Shown here: piece after piece, positions 10,212 through 18,153 of the stretch | Layout: every line of letters begins with the position of its first letter | Numbering within the stretch: the first letter of the stretch is position 1 | From: UTCFX2 sp963788305 | GTDB taxonomy: Bacteria > Chloroflexota > Anaerolineae > Anaerolineales > UBA4823 | Assembly (NCBI GenBank): GCA_963788305.1 | Contig: CAWBGK010000004.1 | Location: forward strand, 186,001 to 250,000 | Direction: 5' to 3' | DNA: 64,000 bases | The notes under the pieces: generated by a model | What the model was told of the DNA's origin: nothing | The model's database searches: none | The model's input: the letters and a program-made list of their open reading frames with translations, nothing else | Position numbers and translations under genes: made by a program

Positions 10212-10865
10212 TGACCCAATCTCAACCTCTCGGTTTTCTCGCCCTCCCCTCCGCTGGAAATGGACCCGCTGTTTTGGTCCTGCACGCCTGGTGGGGGTTG
10301 AACCCAACAATTAAAGCTTCTGCACCCGGCTCGCCGAATCTGGTTTCACGGCCTTCGCCCCGGACCTCTACCACGGCGAGGTCGCAGAAACGATCCCCGC
10401 CGCCGAAGCCCTCGGCCGGGCCCTCGACGCACGCTACCTCCAGGCCAGGGCCGAGATCGCCCAGGCAGCCTCCTTCCTCAGCGAACGCGTTGGCCCTTCT
10501 GACCGCGGCCTGGCGGTGATCGGCTTCTCGCTCGGCGCCTATTACGCCCTCGACCTCGCCGCATCAGACCCCGACCGCATCCGCACCGTCGTGCTCTTTT
10601 ACGGCACCGGCGGCGGCGACTTCAGCGGCTCAAACGCAGCCTACCTCGGCCACTTCGCCGGCGACGACCCGTTCGAGCCGGCCTCGGGCGTCGACGAGCT
10701 GGAGGCGTATCTCAAAAGCCTCGGCCGTGAAGTGGTTTTCCACCGCTACCCCGGCGCTCGGCCACTGGTTCTTCGAGCCCGACCGCCTCGACGCCTACGA
10801 TCCCGCAGCCGCGCAGACTGGCCTGGGACCGCACCCTGGCCTTTCTGAATCGTCCCTCCCCATAG
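10211..10865 (+). CDS. Dienelactone hydrolase family protein, frame breaks
   Basis: ATG at 10211 overlaps the preceding stop by one base. The alpha/beta-hydrolase fold is clear: PAVLVLHAWWGLN (strand and oxyanion region), then after a slip near 10315 FTAFAPDLYHGEVA, the nucleophile elbow GFSLGAYYALDLA (Ser rather than the Cys of classical dienelactone hydrolase), GDDPFEPASGVDELE with the likely acid residue, and after a slip near 10755 the His-containing HWFFEPDRLDAYDPAAA. It ends at TAG 10863-10865. Total about 215 residues, normal for the family. Substrate unknown; the Ser nucleophile suggests a general esterase. Confidence 0.65.
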
Positions 10866-10955
10866 GGGCCGCCACGCAGGCACTCGCCGTCCCCCAATTT
10901 CACTGCTGCCGCTTATCATGGTCCAGCTCGAATAGCGTCCAATAGGAGTGAGAAG

Positions 10956-11519
10956 ATGTCTTCAAAAACCGAAAAGCAGAAAATGTTGGCCGGAGAAACC
11001 TACTACGGCCTGGATCCCGACCTGAACGCTGAACGCGAGCAAGCCAGGGAGCTGTTCCGGCGCTTCAATCTGACCGCAGCCGTGCCTGAACGGGCCGCCA
11101 TCCTCCAGCAGCTCTTGGGACACATTGGTCAGGATTCGATCATCGAAGCCCCCTTCTACTGCAGCTACGGTCGCAACATTCATATTGGCGATTACGTCTA
11201 TCTGAATTTCTCGTGCACCATCTTCGATAACAATGAAGTCCGCATCGGAAATCATGTCATGATCGGGCCCGGCGTCCAGATCTATACCGCCGCCCATCCG
11301 GTTCAGGCGCAGGCCCGCATCCAGGGCTGGGAAGTAGCCAAACCGATCCTGATCGAAGACAATGTCTGGATCGGGGGCGCGGCCATCCTGCTGCCTGGGG
11401 TGAGCATCGGTCGGAATGCCGTCGTCGGCGCCGGCGCGGTCGTCACCCGCAGTGTCCCTCAGAATACCATCGTCGCGGGCAATCCCGCAAGGCAGATCCG
11501 AAAGATCGACCAGGCTTAG
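10956..11519 (+). CDS. Maltose/galactoside O-acetyltransferase family protein
   Basis: ATG at 10956 behind TAGGAG. The 187 residues show an N-terminal Mac domain (KQKMLAGETYYGLDPDLNAE) and a left-handed beta-helix of hexapeptide repeats (IHIGDYVYLNFSCTIFDNNE, VRIGNHVMIGPGVQI, VWIGGAAILLPGVSIGRNAV). The catalytic His is in YTAAHPV, and the family ending VVAGNPAR is present as IVAGNPARQIRKI. Predicted to move an acetyl group from acetyl-CoA to a sugar hydroxyl in the cytoplasm. The gene is intact and complete. It could be maa or lacA type; the sequence does not say which. Confidence 0.88.
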   Translation: MSSKTEKQKMLAGETYYGLDPDLNAEREQARELFRRFNLTAAVPERAAILQQLLGHIGQDSIIEAPFYCSYGRNIHIGDYVYLNFSCTIFDNNEVRIGNHVMIGPGVQIYTAAHPVQAQARIQGWEVAKPILIEDNVWIGGAAILLPGVSIGRNAVVGAGAVVTRSVPQNTIVAGNPARQIRKIDQA

Positions 11520-11584
11520 CCTTTCGGAATGGAAGCTGTATCCCCCATCCCAGTTTTTGCGGCGAGGGCGCACTCCCCTTTGAA

Positions 11585-11678
11585 CCTGTCCCGAGCGGAG
11601 CGAAGGACCTGTCCCGAGCGGAGCGAAGGACCTGTCCCGAGCGGAGCGAAGGACCTGTCCACGTACTTTATGGAGCAA
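11585..11678 (+). repeat. Three tandem 23-bp repeats followed by a copy of the 60-mer core
   Basis: The unit starting CCTGTCCCGAGCGGAGCGAA is present three times in a row at 11585, 11608 and 11631, each 23 bp. The fourth unit starts the same way but changes into CCTGTCCACGTACTTTATGG (from 11654), the core of the 60-bp repeats at 25.9 kb. Single degenerate copies lie near 13306 and 14555. The surrounding spacer (11520-11955) holds no other recognisable feature except the palindrome listed next. Confidence 0.85.
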
Positions 11679-11693
11679 TCACTGAGCCGTAAA

Positions 11694-11710
11694 GTGGGTC
11701 TCTGACCCAC
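11694..11710. repeat. Short palindromic repeat, GGGTC-NCT-GACCC family
   Basis: GTGGGTC-tct-GACCCAC, a perfect 7-bp inverted repeat. Related copies occur at 14370-14388 and 16968-16986. Confidence 0.7.
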
Positions 11711-11955
11711 CGAATTCAACTCTCTTCATCCCCCTCACCCTGAACTGGACTCAAGTCCTACCGGTTTGTCCCAAGCGCAAGAAAATTCCTTAACCGCTGC
11801 CCCTCACCATCCGCTTGCGTGACAATCCTTGATGTTGCCTTACAGTATCGCGTGAAAGAACAAGTGTGAGTGCCGGCAAGCCCACGTCCTGCTGAAATAA
11901 ATGCAGAGCGTGGGCTGATGTCAGGACAGATTGGATCGAATAAATCGAACCCAGG

Positions 11956-12273
11956 CTACTTTTTCGCCCGAGCCGCTATCGCTGCTTTGCCAAATTCGAC
12001 AACCTCTCGGACTGGTTCAACCGGAGTGATCTTGAAATCCTGTGTGATTGCAATCGAATTCAAATAGTGCCCGATTGCGCCAAGGCTGTCTGCTTCGAGG
12101 ACGGCATAAGCCACATGGTCAGGCGCACCCCATAGCAGCACATGCGCTTTGACATTCAACTTCTTTCCGAGCTCTTCGAGATTTTCCAGTGAAGTGATGA
12201 CATCCGGCATTCTTTCTGTATGAAAGGCCGGACAATTATCGGCGGTGTGAGTCATGGTAACGTGAAATAACAT
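11956..12273 (-). CDS. Small conserved hypothetical protein (DUF3303-like, ferredoxin-like fold)
   Basis: ATG at 12273 lies eight bases after AAAGGAG; an upstream TTG at 12291 would overlap that site. The 105 residues begin LFHVTMTHTADNCPAFH and contain ELGKKLNVKAHVLLWGAPDH, YAVLEADSLGAIGHYLNSIA and FKITPVEPV. The alternation of strands and helices suggests a dimeric alpha/beta-barrel fold as in DUF3303-type proteins. No catalytic residue can be assigned. Flanked by repeat-rich spacer and a divergent gene. Confidence 0.6.
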   Translation of the reverse strand: MLFHVTMTHTADNCPAFHTERMPDVITSLENLEELGKKLNVKAHVLLWGAPDHVAYAVLEADSLGAIGHYLNSIAITQDFKITPVEPVREVVEFGKAAIAARAKK

Positions 12274-12519
12274 GCTGAATTCTCCTTTCAAGATTGAGAG
12301 ATAAGAATAGCCTGCTCAAGCAGATGCCTCAAAAAGCGTAATGCCAGGGCTCGCTATCCGAGACGTGGAAAAAGTCCCTCATTTAGTTTTTTAAAAATTG
12401 TACGGGGTCTCAAGCGTAAAAATCGTAAAAGTTTATTTATACAATTAAGATATTATATACCATTTTATTCGAGCGGATTGATAAGAATTGGATAAGGGTT
12501 ATCTAAATATCCCGAAGTC

Positions 12520-12548
12520 TTGTATCGGACAATAATTCATGCTATAAT
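12520..12548 (+). promoter_or_regulatory. Strong sigma-70-type promoter for the SnoaL-like gene
   Basis: TTGTAT (12520-12525), exact 17-bp spacer, TATAAT (12543-12548). It lies about 150 bp before the start at 12697 in an AT-rich spacer (12274-12696) that shows no other feature; the resulting 5' leader of about 140 bases has no recognised riboswitch. Confidence 0.65.
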
Positions 12549-12696
12549 GATCTTATTAGTCCTATTCACTCCCCCCACTACAGCCGAGAGCCTGTTTTTG
12601 GGGGACCCTTAGAACTCGAAACCCTTGACAGCCTGGTACTCCGGTTTGGCTGTGCGATTGGCGAAATTTTAACCATTTAGAAAAGGAGAAGTTCCA

Positions 12697-13134
12697 ATGA
12701 CAACAGAACAAGATAAGGCCTTAGTCGCTCGATTTATCGAGGCTATCTTCAATCAGGGTAACATGAAGCTGGCTGACGAAGTGCTGGCTTCCGACTTTAT
12801 AGAACGCGAGCAGCTCCCACCTGGCATCCCGAACGGTCGTGAAGGTGTCAAAACCTTAGCCCTGATGCTGCGCAGCGCCTTCCCGGATTTCAAGGCCACG
12901 ATTGAAGACATCCTCGCCGAAGGGGACAAGGTCGTCGTCCGTATGACCTGGAGCGGCACCCAGAAAGGCGAGTTCATGGGCATCCCAGCCACCGGCAAGC
13001 CAATATCCATTGGCGTGATCGACATCATCCGTGTTTCGGACGGTAAGTGTGTGGAACATTGGGGTCAGATGGATTCCATGCTTTTGATGCAGCAGCTTGG
13101 CGCCATCCCGGCTCCAGCCGAAGCCGCAGCCTGA
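12697..13134 (+). CDS. SnoaL-like / ester cyclase family protein
   Basis: ATG at 12697 follows AAAAGGAG. The 145 residues have the NTF2-like layout of the SnoaL polyketide cyclase group: an N-terminal helix KALVARFIEAIFNQGN, DEVLASDFIERE, a central helix LMLRSAFPDFKATIEDILAE, then strands VVVRMTWSGTQKGEFMGIPA and IDIIRVSDGKCVEHWGQMD. The end is Ala/Pro-rich. Proteins of this type are often annotated as ester cyclases without a known substrate. The gene is monocistronic, with its own promoter and terminator. Confidence 0.82.
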   Translation: MTTEQDKALVARFIEAIFNQGNMKLADEVLASDFIEREQLPPGIPNGREGVKTLALMLRSAFPDFKATIEDILAEGDKVVVRMTWSGTQKGEFMGIPATGKPISIGVIDIIRVSDGKCVEHWGQMDSMLLMQQLGAIPAPAEAAA

Positions 13135-13151
13135 TCAAGAAACCATGTCCT

Positions 13152-13189
13152 GGGATTCTTTCTGCACATGAAGTAAGAATCCCTTTTTA
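13152..13189 (+). terminator. Intrinsic terminator after the SnoaL-like gene
   Basis: Nine-base-pair stem GGGATTCTT / AAGAATCCC with a 14-base loop, then TTTTTA. It begins 17 bases after the stop codon. Confidence 0.85.
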
Positions 13190-13585
13190 TGCTTGGAGTA
13201 TGAGTTCCAGCAGCGCGTTGCGATAGTTTCGAGCAGCGCGCTGCACCGCGTATCTTCGCGGGTTGCTGCCACCCTCCTCAACGCCACCTTCCCTCGCACA
13301 TCAAGCCTGTCCCGAGCGCTGCGTACAACCCGCCGTCTCATGCCTCCAGTTCTGCCATAGGCGTTCGGCGTTCAGTCAAATGTCCGTTGTGAAAAGAATT
13401 GGTATATGGTTAAAAGTTAACGCCTGATGTTTTACATTTAAGTCCAGTTTTTTCCCCTCGACTCCCCATCCTGTGCGTCCGTGCGATATCCTCCGCCAAT
13501 TGCGCCAGGCGTCTTCGCCATACCTGTTTGTCAGCTTGCCTATCCCCTTTTACAGGTAGAAGACTAATAGAAATTCTCCGGTTAT
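13190..13585. other. Intergenic spacer with repeat remnants
   Basis: Holds two near copies of a CAGCGCG-type motif (GAGTTCCAGCAGCGCGTTGC, then TTTCGAGCAGCGCGCTGC) and one degenerate copy of the CCTGTCCCGAGCG repeat at about 13306. No gene is supported. Confidence 0.5.
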
Positions 13586-14186
13586 TCACTTGAGCAGGAG
13601 CGTTCGTCCCAGCCAGATCGTCCAGATGGGATACAGGATATAGGTTCCTAAATATCCAAAAAACGCCAGATAGAGATACCATGGCATCGACTCCATGCTG
13701 TCGATTCCAGTGAAAATCCCGGGAATACCGATCAGTCCAACGGCCATGAACCCCCCCACGACGATCCCAAACAGGATCAGGTTGTGTGGCAGCGCCTCAC
13801 CGCGCAGCATCGAAGCTGCAAAATGCCGCCAGCCACAAGCCGATCAAAGCGTTCCCGACCCCTGTATACCACCCGGCCAGGACAAAGTCTGTATAGCCGT
13901 AGATGATCAGGACCGATCCGATAATCGTAAAGATCGCGCCGACCACCGCAAGCGCAAGCGCGATTTGACTCATCAACGGCGCCTTGGCATGGTGCTCGGC
14001 GTACAGCATCCACGCCAGCACCGCGCTTGAGATCCCGATAATCGCGTTGAAAACATCGTTGACCTTGCCGAAGGAATTGTTCACCGTCGCCATCAGGGTG
14101 AGAAATATCACCGCAAGGATGGCCGAGACTCCAGTAATGATTGCCACCCAGCCAATGATAGGGATTGAGAAGCTGCTTGCTGTCAT
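13586..14186 (-). CDS. Multi-pass membrane protein, unknown function, frame break
   Basis: ATG at 14186 follows AAAGGG; an earlier in-frame start at 14219 lacks a site. Six hydrophobic segments are visible (IIGWVAIITGVSAILAVIFL, FNAIIGISSAVLAWMLYA, IALALAVVGAIFTIIGSVLI, TGVGNALIGLWLAAF, then after a slip near 13805 LILFGIVVGGFMAVGLIG and WYLYLAFFGYLGTYILYP). It ends in WTIWLGRTLLLK. About 200 residues. The layout resembles uncharacterised Chloroflexota membrane proteins; no catalytic motif is seen. Confidence 0.6.
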
Positions 14187-14369
14187 AGGTCCCTTTACTA
14201 GAATTACCAATAATGTCACCAGTTTTAATCATTCGTTTCTCCCACCTTGATCAGGATAAGTGGATTATACCATATTCTATACTAATAAGACCTTATTGGG
14301 ACATATATATATATCATTTTTCATCTCGCACCAAAATAAAATCTTAATACAAGACTTATCAAGTAGTAA

Positions 14370-14388
14370 GATGGGCCGCTGACCCATC
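14370..14388. repeat. Short palindromic repeat, GGGTC-NCT-GACCC family
   Basis: GATGGGCC-gct-GACCCATC, an 8-bp inverted repeat with one mismatch. Same family as 11694-11710 and 16968-16986. Confidence 0.7.
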
Positions 14389-14468
14389 GTTTCAATAAAC
14401 CGATCCCCCAGCAGCGCCAACCTCCTCCAGCACGGCTTCTTCTCCCGCCGCTGCGCCTCCGCCTTTTC

Positions 14469-14612
14469 CCCTCGCCCCCTGGGGAGAGGGGTCAGGGGTG
14501 AGGGCATTTCTTCTGCGTGTGCCTCCTCCCCTGCCTGCCTGGCTCGCCTCGCCTAAGGACCTGTCCCGAGCGCAGCGAAGGATTTTTCCCGAACGAAGTG
14601 AGGGACCTGTCC
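14469..14612. repeat. Intergenic repeat patch (two dispersed families)
   Basis: At 14469-14505 the sequence runs CCCCTCGCCCCCTGGGGAGA then GGGGTCAGGGGTGAGGGC, a widely scattered intergenic repeat (antisense reading PLTPLPRGRGE). At about 14553-14612 there are two diverged copies of the CCTGTCCCGAGCG repeat. The rest of the 14187-14640 spacer is AT-rich and shows nothing else. Confidence 0.6.
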
Positions 14613-14640
14613 TACCATCCAAAGGGATGGTTGCTGGCCC

Positions 14641-14982
14641 ATGAGCATGATTCCACCTCCCCCCGCCCCGCCCCCCCGCCAGCGGCGGTCTCCTTTTCCC
14701 ACTTCACCGGGTGTGGAGATCGGCGAATATGTTTCGAAACTAAAAAAGGTGATCAAGGTGGACTGGAAAACCAGTACGCCAGAACAGAAAGCCAGGTGGC
14801 TTTCGCAGCAGAAAGAGGATATTCGCCGAGCCAAGACTTTACTCGAGACATTCGAGAGTGTTACCGAGAAATGGCTAACCCGATTGACCGAGACAAAGAA
14901 AAATAAAGTAATGTGTCCTTGGCGGCAGGAGGTTGAAAAACCTCCTGCGTGGCGGTTCCAGCCATCACCGATTGCGCAATGA
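14641..14982 (+). CDS. Small hypothetical protein at the start of an AT-rich patch
   Basis: ATG at 14641 has no good ribosome-binding site. The first 20 residues are Pro-rich, but from about residue 23 the protein looks genuine: GVEIGEYVSKLKKVIKVDWK, then TPEQKARWLSQQKEDIRRAK and TLLETFESVTEKWLTRL, a basic helical segment. The final part after KKNK is probably non-coding read-through. Base composition turns AT-rich here, unlike the genes upstream. No family recognised. It may be a remnant of a larger gene. Confidence 0.35.
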   Translation: MSMIPPPPAPPPRQRRSPFPTSPGVEIGEYVSKLKKVIKVDWKTSTPEQKARWLSQQKEDIRRAKTLLETFESVTEKWLTRLTETKKNKVMCPWRQEVEKPPAWRFQPSPIAQ

Positions 14983-15072
14983 AAAAGCTGCAAATACATC
15001 ATCACAGATAGGATTATGGAATAAAATATAGTTATTAGCATAAACATAGAAAACAAGAAGATTGCGGGGATT

Positions 15073-17161
15073 TTGGGGATGGCTGCTAAATTATTCATTC
15101 AATTCGTGTTAACTCTAACACTGACCGCCTGCAGCACGCTGACACCTGCAGACGCGCCAATTCCTACTTACACACTTGACGCGAATACCCCGACGACTGA
15201 GCCGCCAACGGCGACCGTCATCCTTCCAACGGGGACTGCAGTTCCGACACCTACTGAAATAAAACCTATCGGCAAAATATTGACCGTGGAGGAAAAAATA
15301 CCAGCATCAGGTTCAGGCGAATTTACAGTAATCACCGATAAAATACAAAATACTCTTCTAAAAGAGGGAGATATCTACGGCTGGAAATTCGGCAGTGAAA
15401 TTGCCACATGTAAAATTGACGGGCTGACAGCTACCCTACCCCGGCCGGATGAAATAACTTCGGCAGACGGGACAGTACTTACCTATCAGGGAGATGAAAT
15501 AGACGGCTTGTCAAAATACTCCGATGGCGTAAATAACTTGTTTATGTTAAACATAGTTCCCCTTGAGTCAGGCGCTACTCAAGTAGTTCTAGTCAACCAT
15601 CAAATTTACCAACTTGATAACCAGGGTGAAATTGTGGCGATCCAGACTGCTGACTTCAAAGAAAGTGAGAAGCCCACTCGCATAATCAGCTCATACGTTC
15701 AGTATGGCAGCCTTAAAAAGTCTACGACTTACACTACTGATAAAAGTAAATTATATACTATGCTCCTTCGCGGAGATAAAATGCTCCGGTTTATAGAAGA
15801 GTCAAATGGCTGGACCGAGACAGGACTGCCTTATGACAAAATATTAATTGAAGAACTTCCGAAAATCCATAAAACCGTTTATGAAAACGGTGTCTGGAAG
15901 ATTAAAAATAAACCACAGGAAAATCAAGGCTGGCAAGATTGGGCAGTGTGCCAATCCAACCTATGGTGACGGAACCAAAGACGGTGGCTATTGGCTGGGA
16001 GTAGTGGATCTTAAAAATTATACGGAAGTAACTGAGCTTTATCAGGGAGAAAATTTCCCCGTCCCCATGCATGTGCCCGGCGGACCTGACGGCATGACTA
16101 AACAGGAAATAACTGACTACCGGTTTTTTAAATCCAACAGTTCTGAGGACATTATTCTGGTGGATAGGTACAACTGCCGCGTAGGACAACAATTTGAATA
16201 TAATAATACTCAAAATAAATACGTAATTATGGAAGGAACATTTATTTATATAACCCAATTTGCCAGAGACCGTTTCGGACACCGAATCACTATTGGTCAG
16301 GAATTCGGATGGCTTGAAGGCAAGGCAGTCAGGCTCATGAAAAACAGCGATCCTAAAGGCGAAGAAGAGATAATGACACCCTTCTGGAGTACACTTCCCT
16401 TAGCAGAACTGCGTAGCTACCTTGCGGCCGATGAGTTAAATCTGTCAACAGCCGAAGATATTTTTAGCTGGTCTATTAAAAAATTTTGGCTTTTAAAGAA
16501 ATATCCGAGTCTTCAAACGCCTGACGGCAGTTTCATTGATCCGGACGCGATGAATTCCAAGGTCAAAGACCAAATCAAACAATTGGCATCCGGGCAATTA
16601 AGCTGCCACGAAAAAGGCATAGCGGACAAAACCTGTTTTGGATGGAATTACAATAATTTGCAGTTATTTATTGTAAACGATCCTCAAAAAACCCGTTATA
16701 CTGGTATTACTAGACTTCACTATTCAGCTAAAGACTTCGAAAACAAAACGGTTATAACCATGAATTCGGATTTATCATTATACGGGATTGTACAACAACT
16801 TGGCCCAGCCTATGAGGATCATTATATAGCAAATTTTATTATAATGAATTTAAATAGCGTCCTTAATCCAGACCAAACCAAGTCCTTTAACCCCTATCTT
16901 AAGCGCTGTTCTGACCGTGCCGGCACTGGCATACCGGAACGTCTTTACCATTGTCCCGTAGCCGTAGGATGGGTCGCTGACCCATCAATTTCTCCCCCAT
17001 ACAATTCTTCACATCCTCCAATTTTCACTTCTCGCAAACTCGACGCAGCATCCCTCCAAAACCCCTTGCCATACCAGAACATTTGTGCTATAATACCCCC
17101 CAAACCTCTCCTCCAACCAGAAAGGGATTTGAATCGATTTGAATTTTTTTCATTCAAATAA
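15073..17161 (+). CDS. Large unknown lipoprotein in an AT-rich patch, frame break
   Basis: ATG at 15073 (or 15079) begins a lipoprotein signal with LTACS and a Thr/Pro linker (TPTEIKPIG end). The N-terminal half reads to about 15950, where one base slip joins GWQDWAVC to ANPTYGDGTKDGGYWLG in the next frame, which continues to 17161. The second half has FPVPMHVPGGPDGM, SSEDIILVDRYNCRV, YITQFARDRFGHR and CHEKGIADKTCFGWNYN. No family is recognised. The last 60 or so codons run through a palindromic repeat (16968-16986) and a Pro/Ser-rich spacer, so the native stop is probably earlier or was lost when the repeat arrived. Composition is much lower in GC than its neighbours, suggesting transfer. 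Confidence 0.55.
16968..16986. repeat. Short palindromic repeat, GGGTC-NCT-GACCC family
   Basis: GATGGGTC-gct-GACCCATC, a perfect 8-bp inverted repeat lying inside the open 3' end of the AT-rich lipoprotein gene. Confidence 0.75.
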
Positions 17162-17209
17162 CATCAAACGAATCACTTCCCTCCTCCTCGCCTCCGCACC
17201 TTAACAACT

Positions 17210-17695
17210 TCAAAACCGCCCCTCGCATAAATAAATCCGCCGGCTTCTCACCCTCCTTCTCCAGAAGTGTTCTCTCTCTGTGCTCTCTGTGGCTCTGTGG
17301 TTTGTACTTCCCTCCCCCTCTACGGCAACCTCACCCCTCCCGACGATCGCCGCCGCCCCGATCAGCGTCACGATTAACCACAGCGCCGCCACCGCCCAGC
17401 TCATCCAGCGGATCGCCCGCTCCGACTTCATATAATCGCTCAGCACCTGCCTCAGCCCGTTCGCCCCGTGCGAGAACGCGAACGCCAGCAGGAAGATGTC
17501 GTAAGCCCGCCAGCCCCACAGCGCCCAGCGCCCCTGCACGTACGTCAGGCTCAGGTTGTGCCCCCCCACGATCAGGTCCTGCAGGATCACGTGGATGTAC
17601 ACCAGCGGGATCAGCAGGAAGGCGCTGTAGCGCATCCACTTCCAGGCGAAAGAGTGGCTCGACGTCTCGATCTTTGGGTTTGCCCTGGCTTCCAT
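17210..17695 (-). CDS. sdhD: Succinate dehydrogenase membrane anchor subunit (SdhD-like), abnormal tail
   Basis: ATG at 17695 (MEARANPKIETS), nine bases after the sdhC stop; the longer frame upstream only overlaps sdhC. Three helices are visible: WKWMRYSAFLLIPLVYIHVI, WRAYDIFLLAFAFSHGANGL and SWAVAALWLIVTLIGAAAIV. HVILQDLIVGG and the His of SHGANGLRQVLSDY are typical of SdhC/SdhD-fold b-haem anchors. After about residue 117 the sequence is a repeat-derived tail (NHRATESTEREHF), so the natural C-terminus is probably near 17340. It would anchor SdhAB in the membrane and pass electrons to menaquinone. No sdhA or sdhB lies in the window. Confidence 0.75.
   Translation of the reverse strand: MEARANPKIETSSHSFAWKWMRYSAFLLIPLVYIHVILQDLIVGGHNLSLTYVQGRWALWGWRAYDIFLLAFAFSHGANGLRQVLSDYMKSERAIRWMSWAVAALWLIVTLIGAAAIVGRGEVAVEGEGSTNHRATESTEREHFWRRRVRSRRIYLCEGRF
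17262..17312. repeat. Dispersed CACAGAG-type intergenic repeat inside the sdhD tail
   Basis: The plus strand has TTCTCTCTCTGTGCTCTCTG followed by TGGCTCTGTGGTTTGTAC; the minus strand is the purine-rich CCACAGAGCCACAGAGAGCA motif that I recall as a common intergenic repeat in environmental genomes. Here it is translated at the sdhD 3' end. Confidence 0.55.
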
Positions 17696-17703
17696 CCTGC
17701 CTC

Positions 17704-18129
17704 CTACCCGCCCCCGAACAGCCCGAACCCGTGCACCAGCAGCGCCCGCCCCATCACCGCCAGCGCCGGCAGCCACAGCACCACTGCCAGCGCGAAAACC
17801 CAGCCCATCGCCTTCTTCGCCGGGACCTTCGCCCACAGCTCGGGCTTAAACATGTCGAAATACGCGATCCGCAGCCCGTTGACGCCGTGGTAGATCACGA
17901 AGAAGACCAGCACGATCTCGCCCGCCATCACCACCGGGTTGCTGAAGGCCTTCAAAATCACGTCGTAGTACTGCGGCGCAAAAAAGACCGTCGAGGTCGT
18001 CAGGACGTGCAGCGTCAGGAACGCGATCGTCGCCAGCCCCGAGATCCGGTGCATCAAAAACGCGAGATGCCCCTTGCCGCCTCGGTAGCTCGCATATCCC
18101 GACAGGGTTGGCAGGATTCGATCAGGCAT
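17704..18129 (-). CDS. sdhC: Succinate dehydrogenase cytochrome b556 subunit (SdhC-like)
   Basis: ATG at 18129 follows GGAGG by five bases; GTG at 18135 would abut that site. The 141 residues carry the SdhC pattern: YRGGKGHLAFLMHRISGLAT (the S/H-R-x-S/T-G motif, with quinone-site Ser and Arg), helix 2 TLHVLTTSTVFFA, IVLVFFVIYHGVNGLRIAYF with the haem-ligand His, and a third helix VFALAVVLWLPALAVMG. It belongs to the b-type haem membrane anchor of succinate:menaquinone oxidoreductase. The gene sits 24 bp after the UbiA-family gene and just ahead of sdhD. Confidence 0.85.
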   Translation of the reverse strand: MPDRILPTLSGYASYRGGKGHLAFLMHRISGLATIAFLTLHVLTTSTVFFAPQYYDVILKAFSNPVVMAGEIVLVFFVIYHGVNGLRIAYFDMFKPELWAKVPAKKAMGWVFALAVVLWLPALAVMGRALLVHGFGLFGGG

Positions 18130-18153
18130 GCTCACCTCCGCCCAACTCGTCTC

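Noticed and set aside
11585..11653. Tandem repeats as a CRISPR array
   Set aside because: Units are directly adjacent without spacers; the same holds for the 60-bp and 72-bp arrays.
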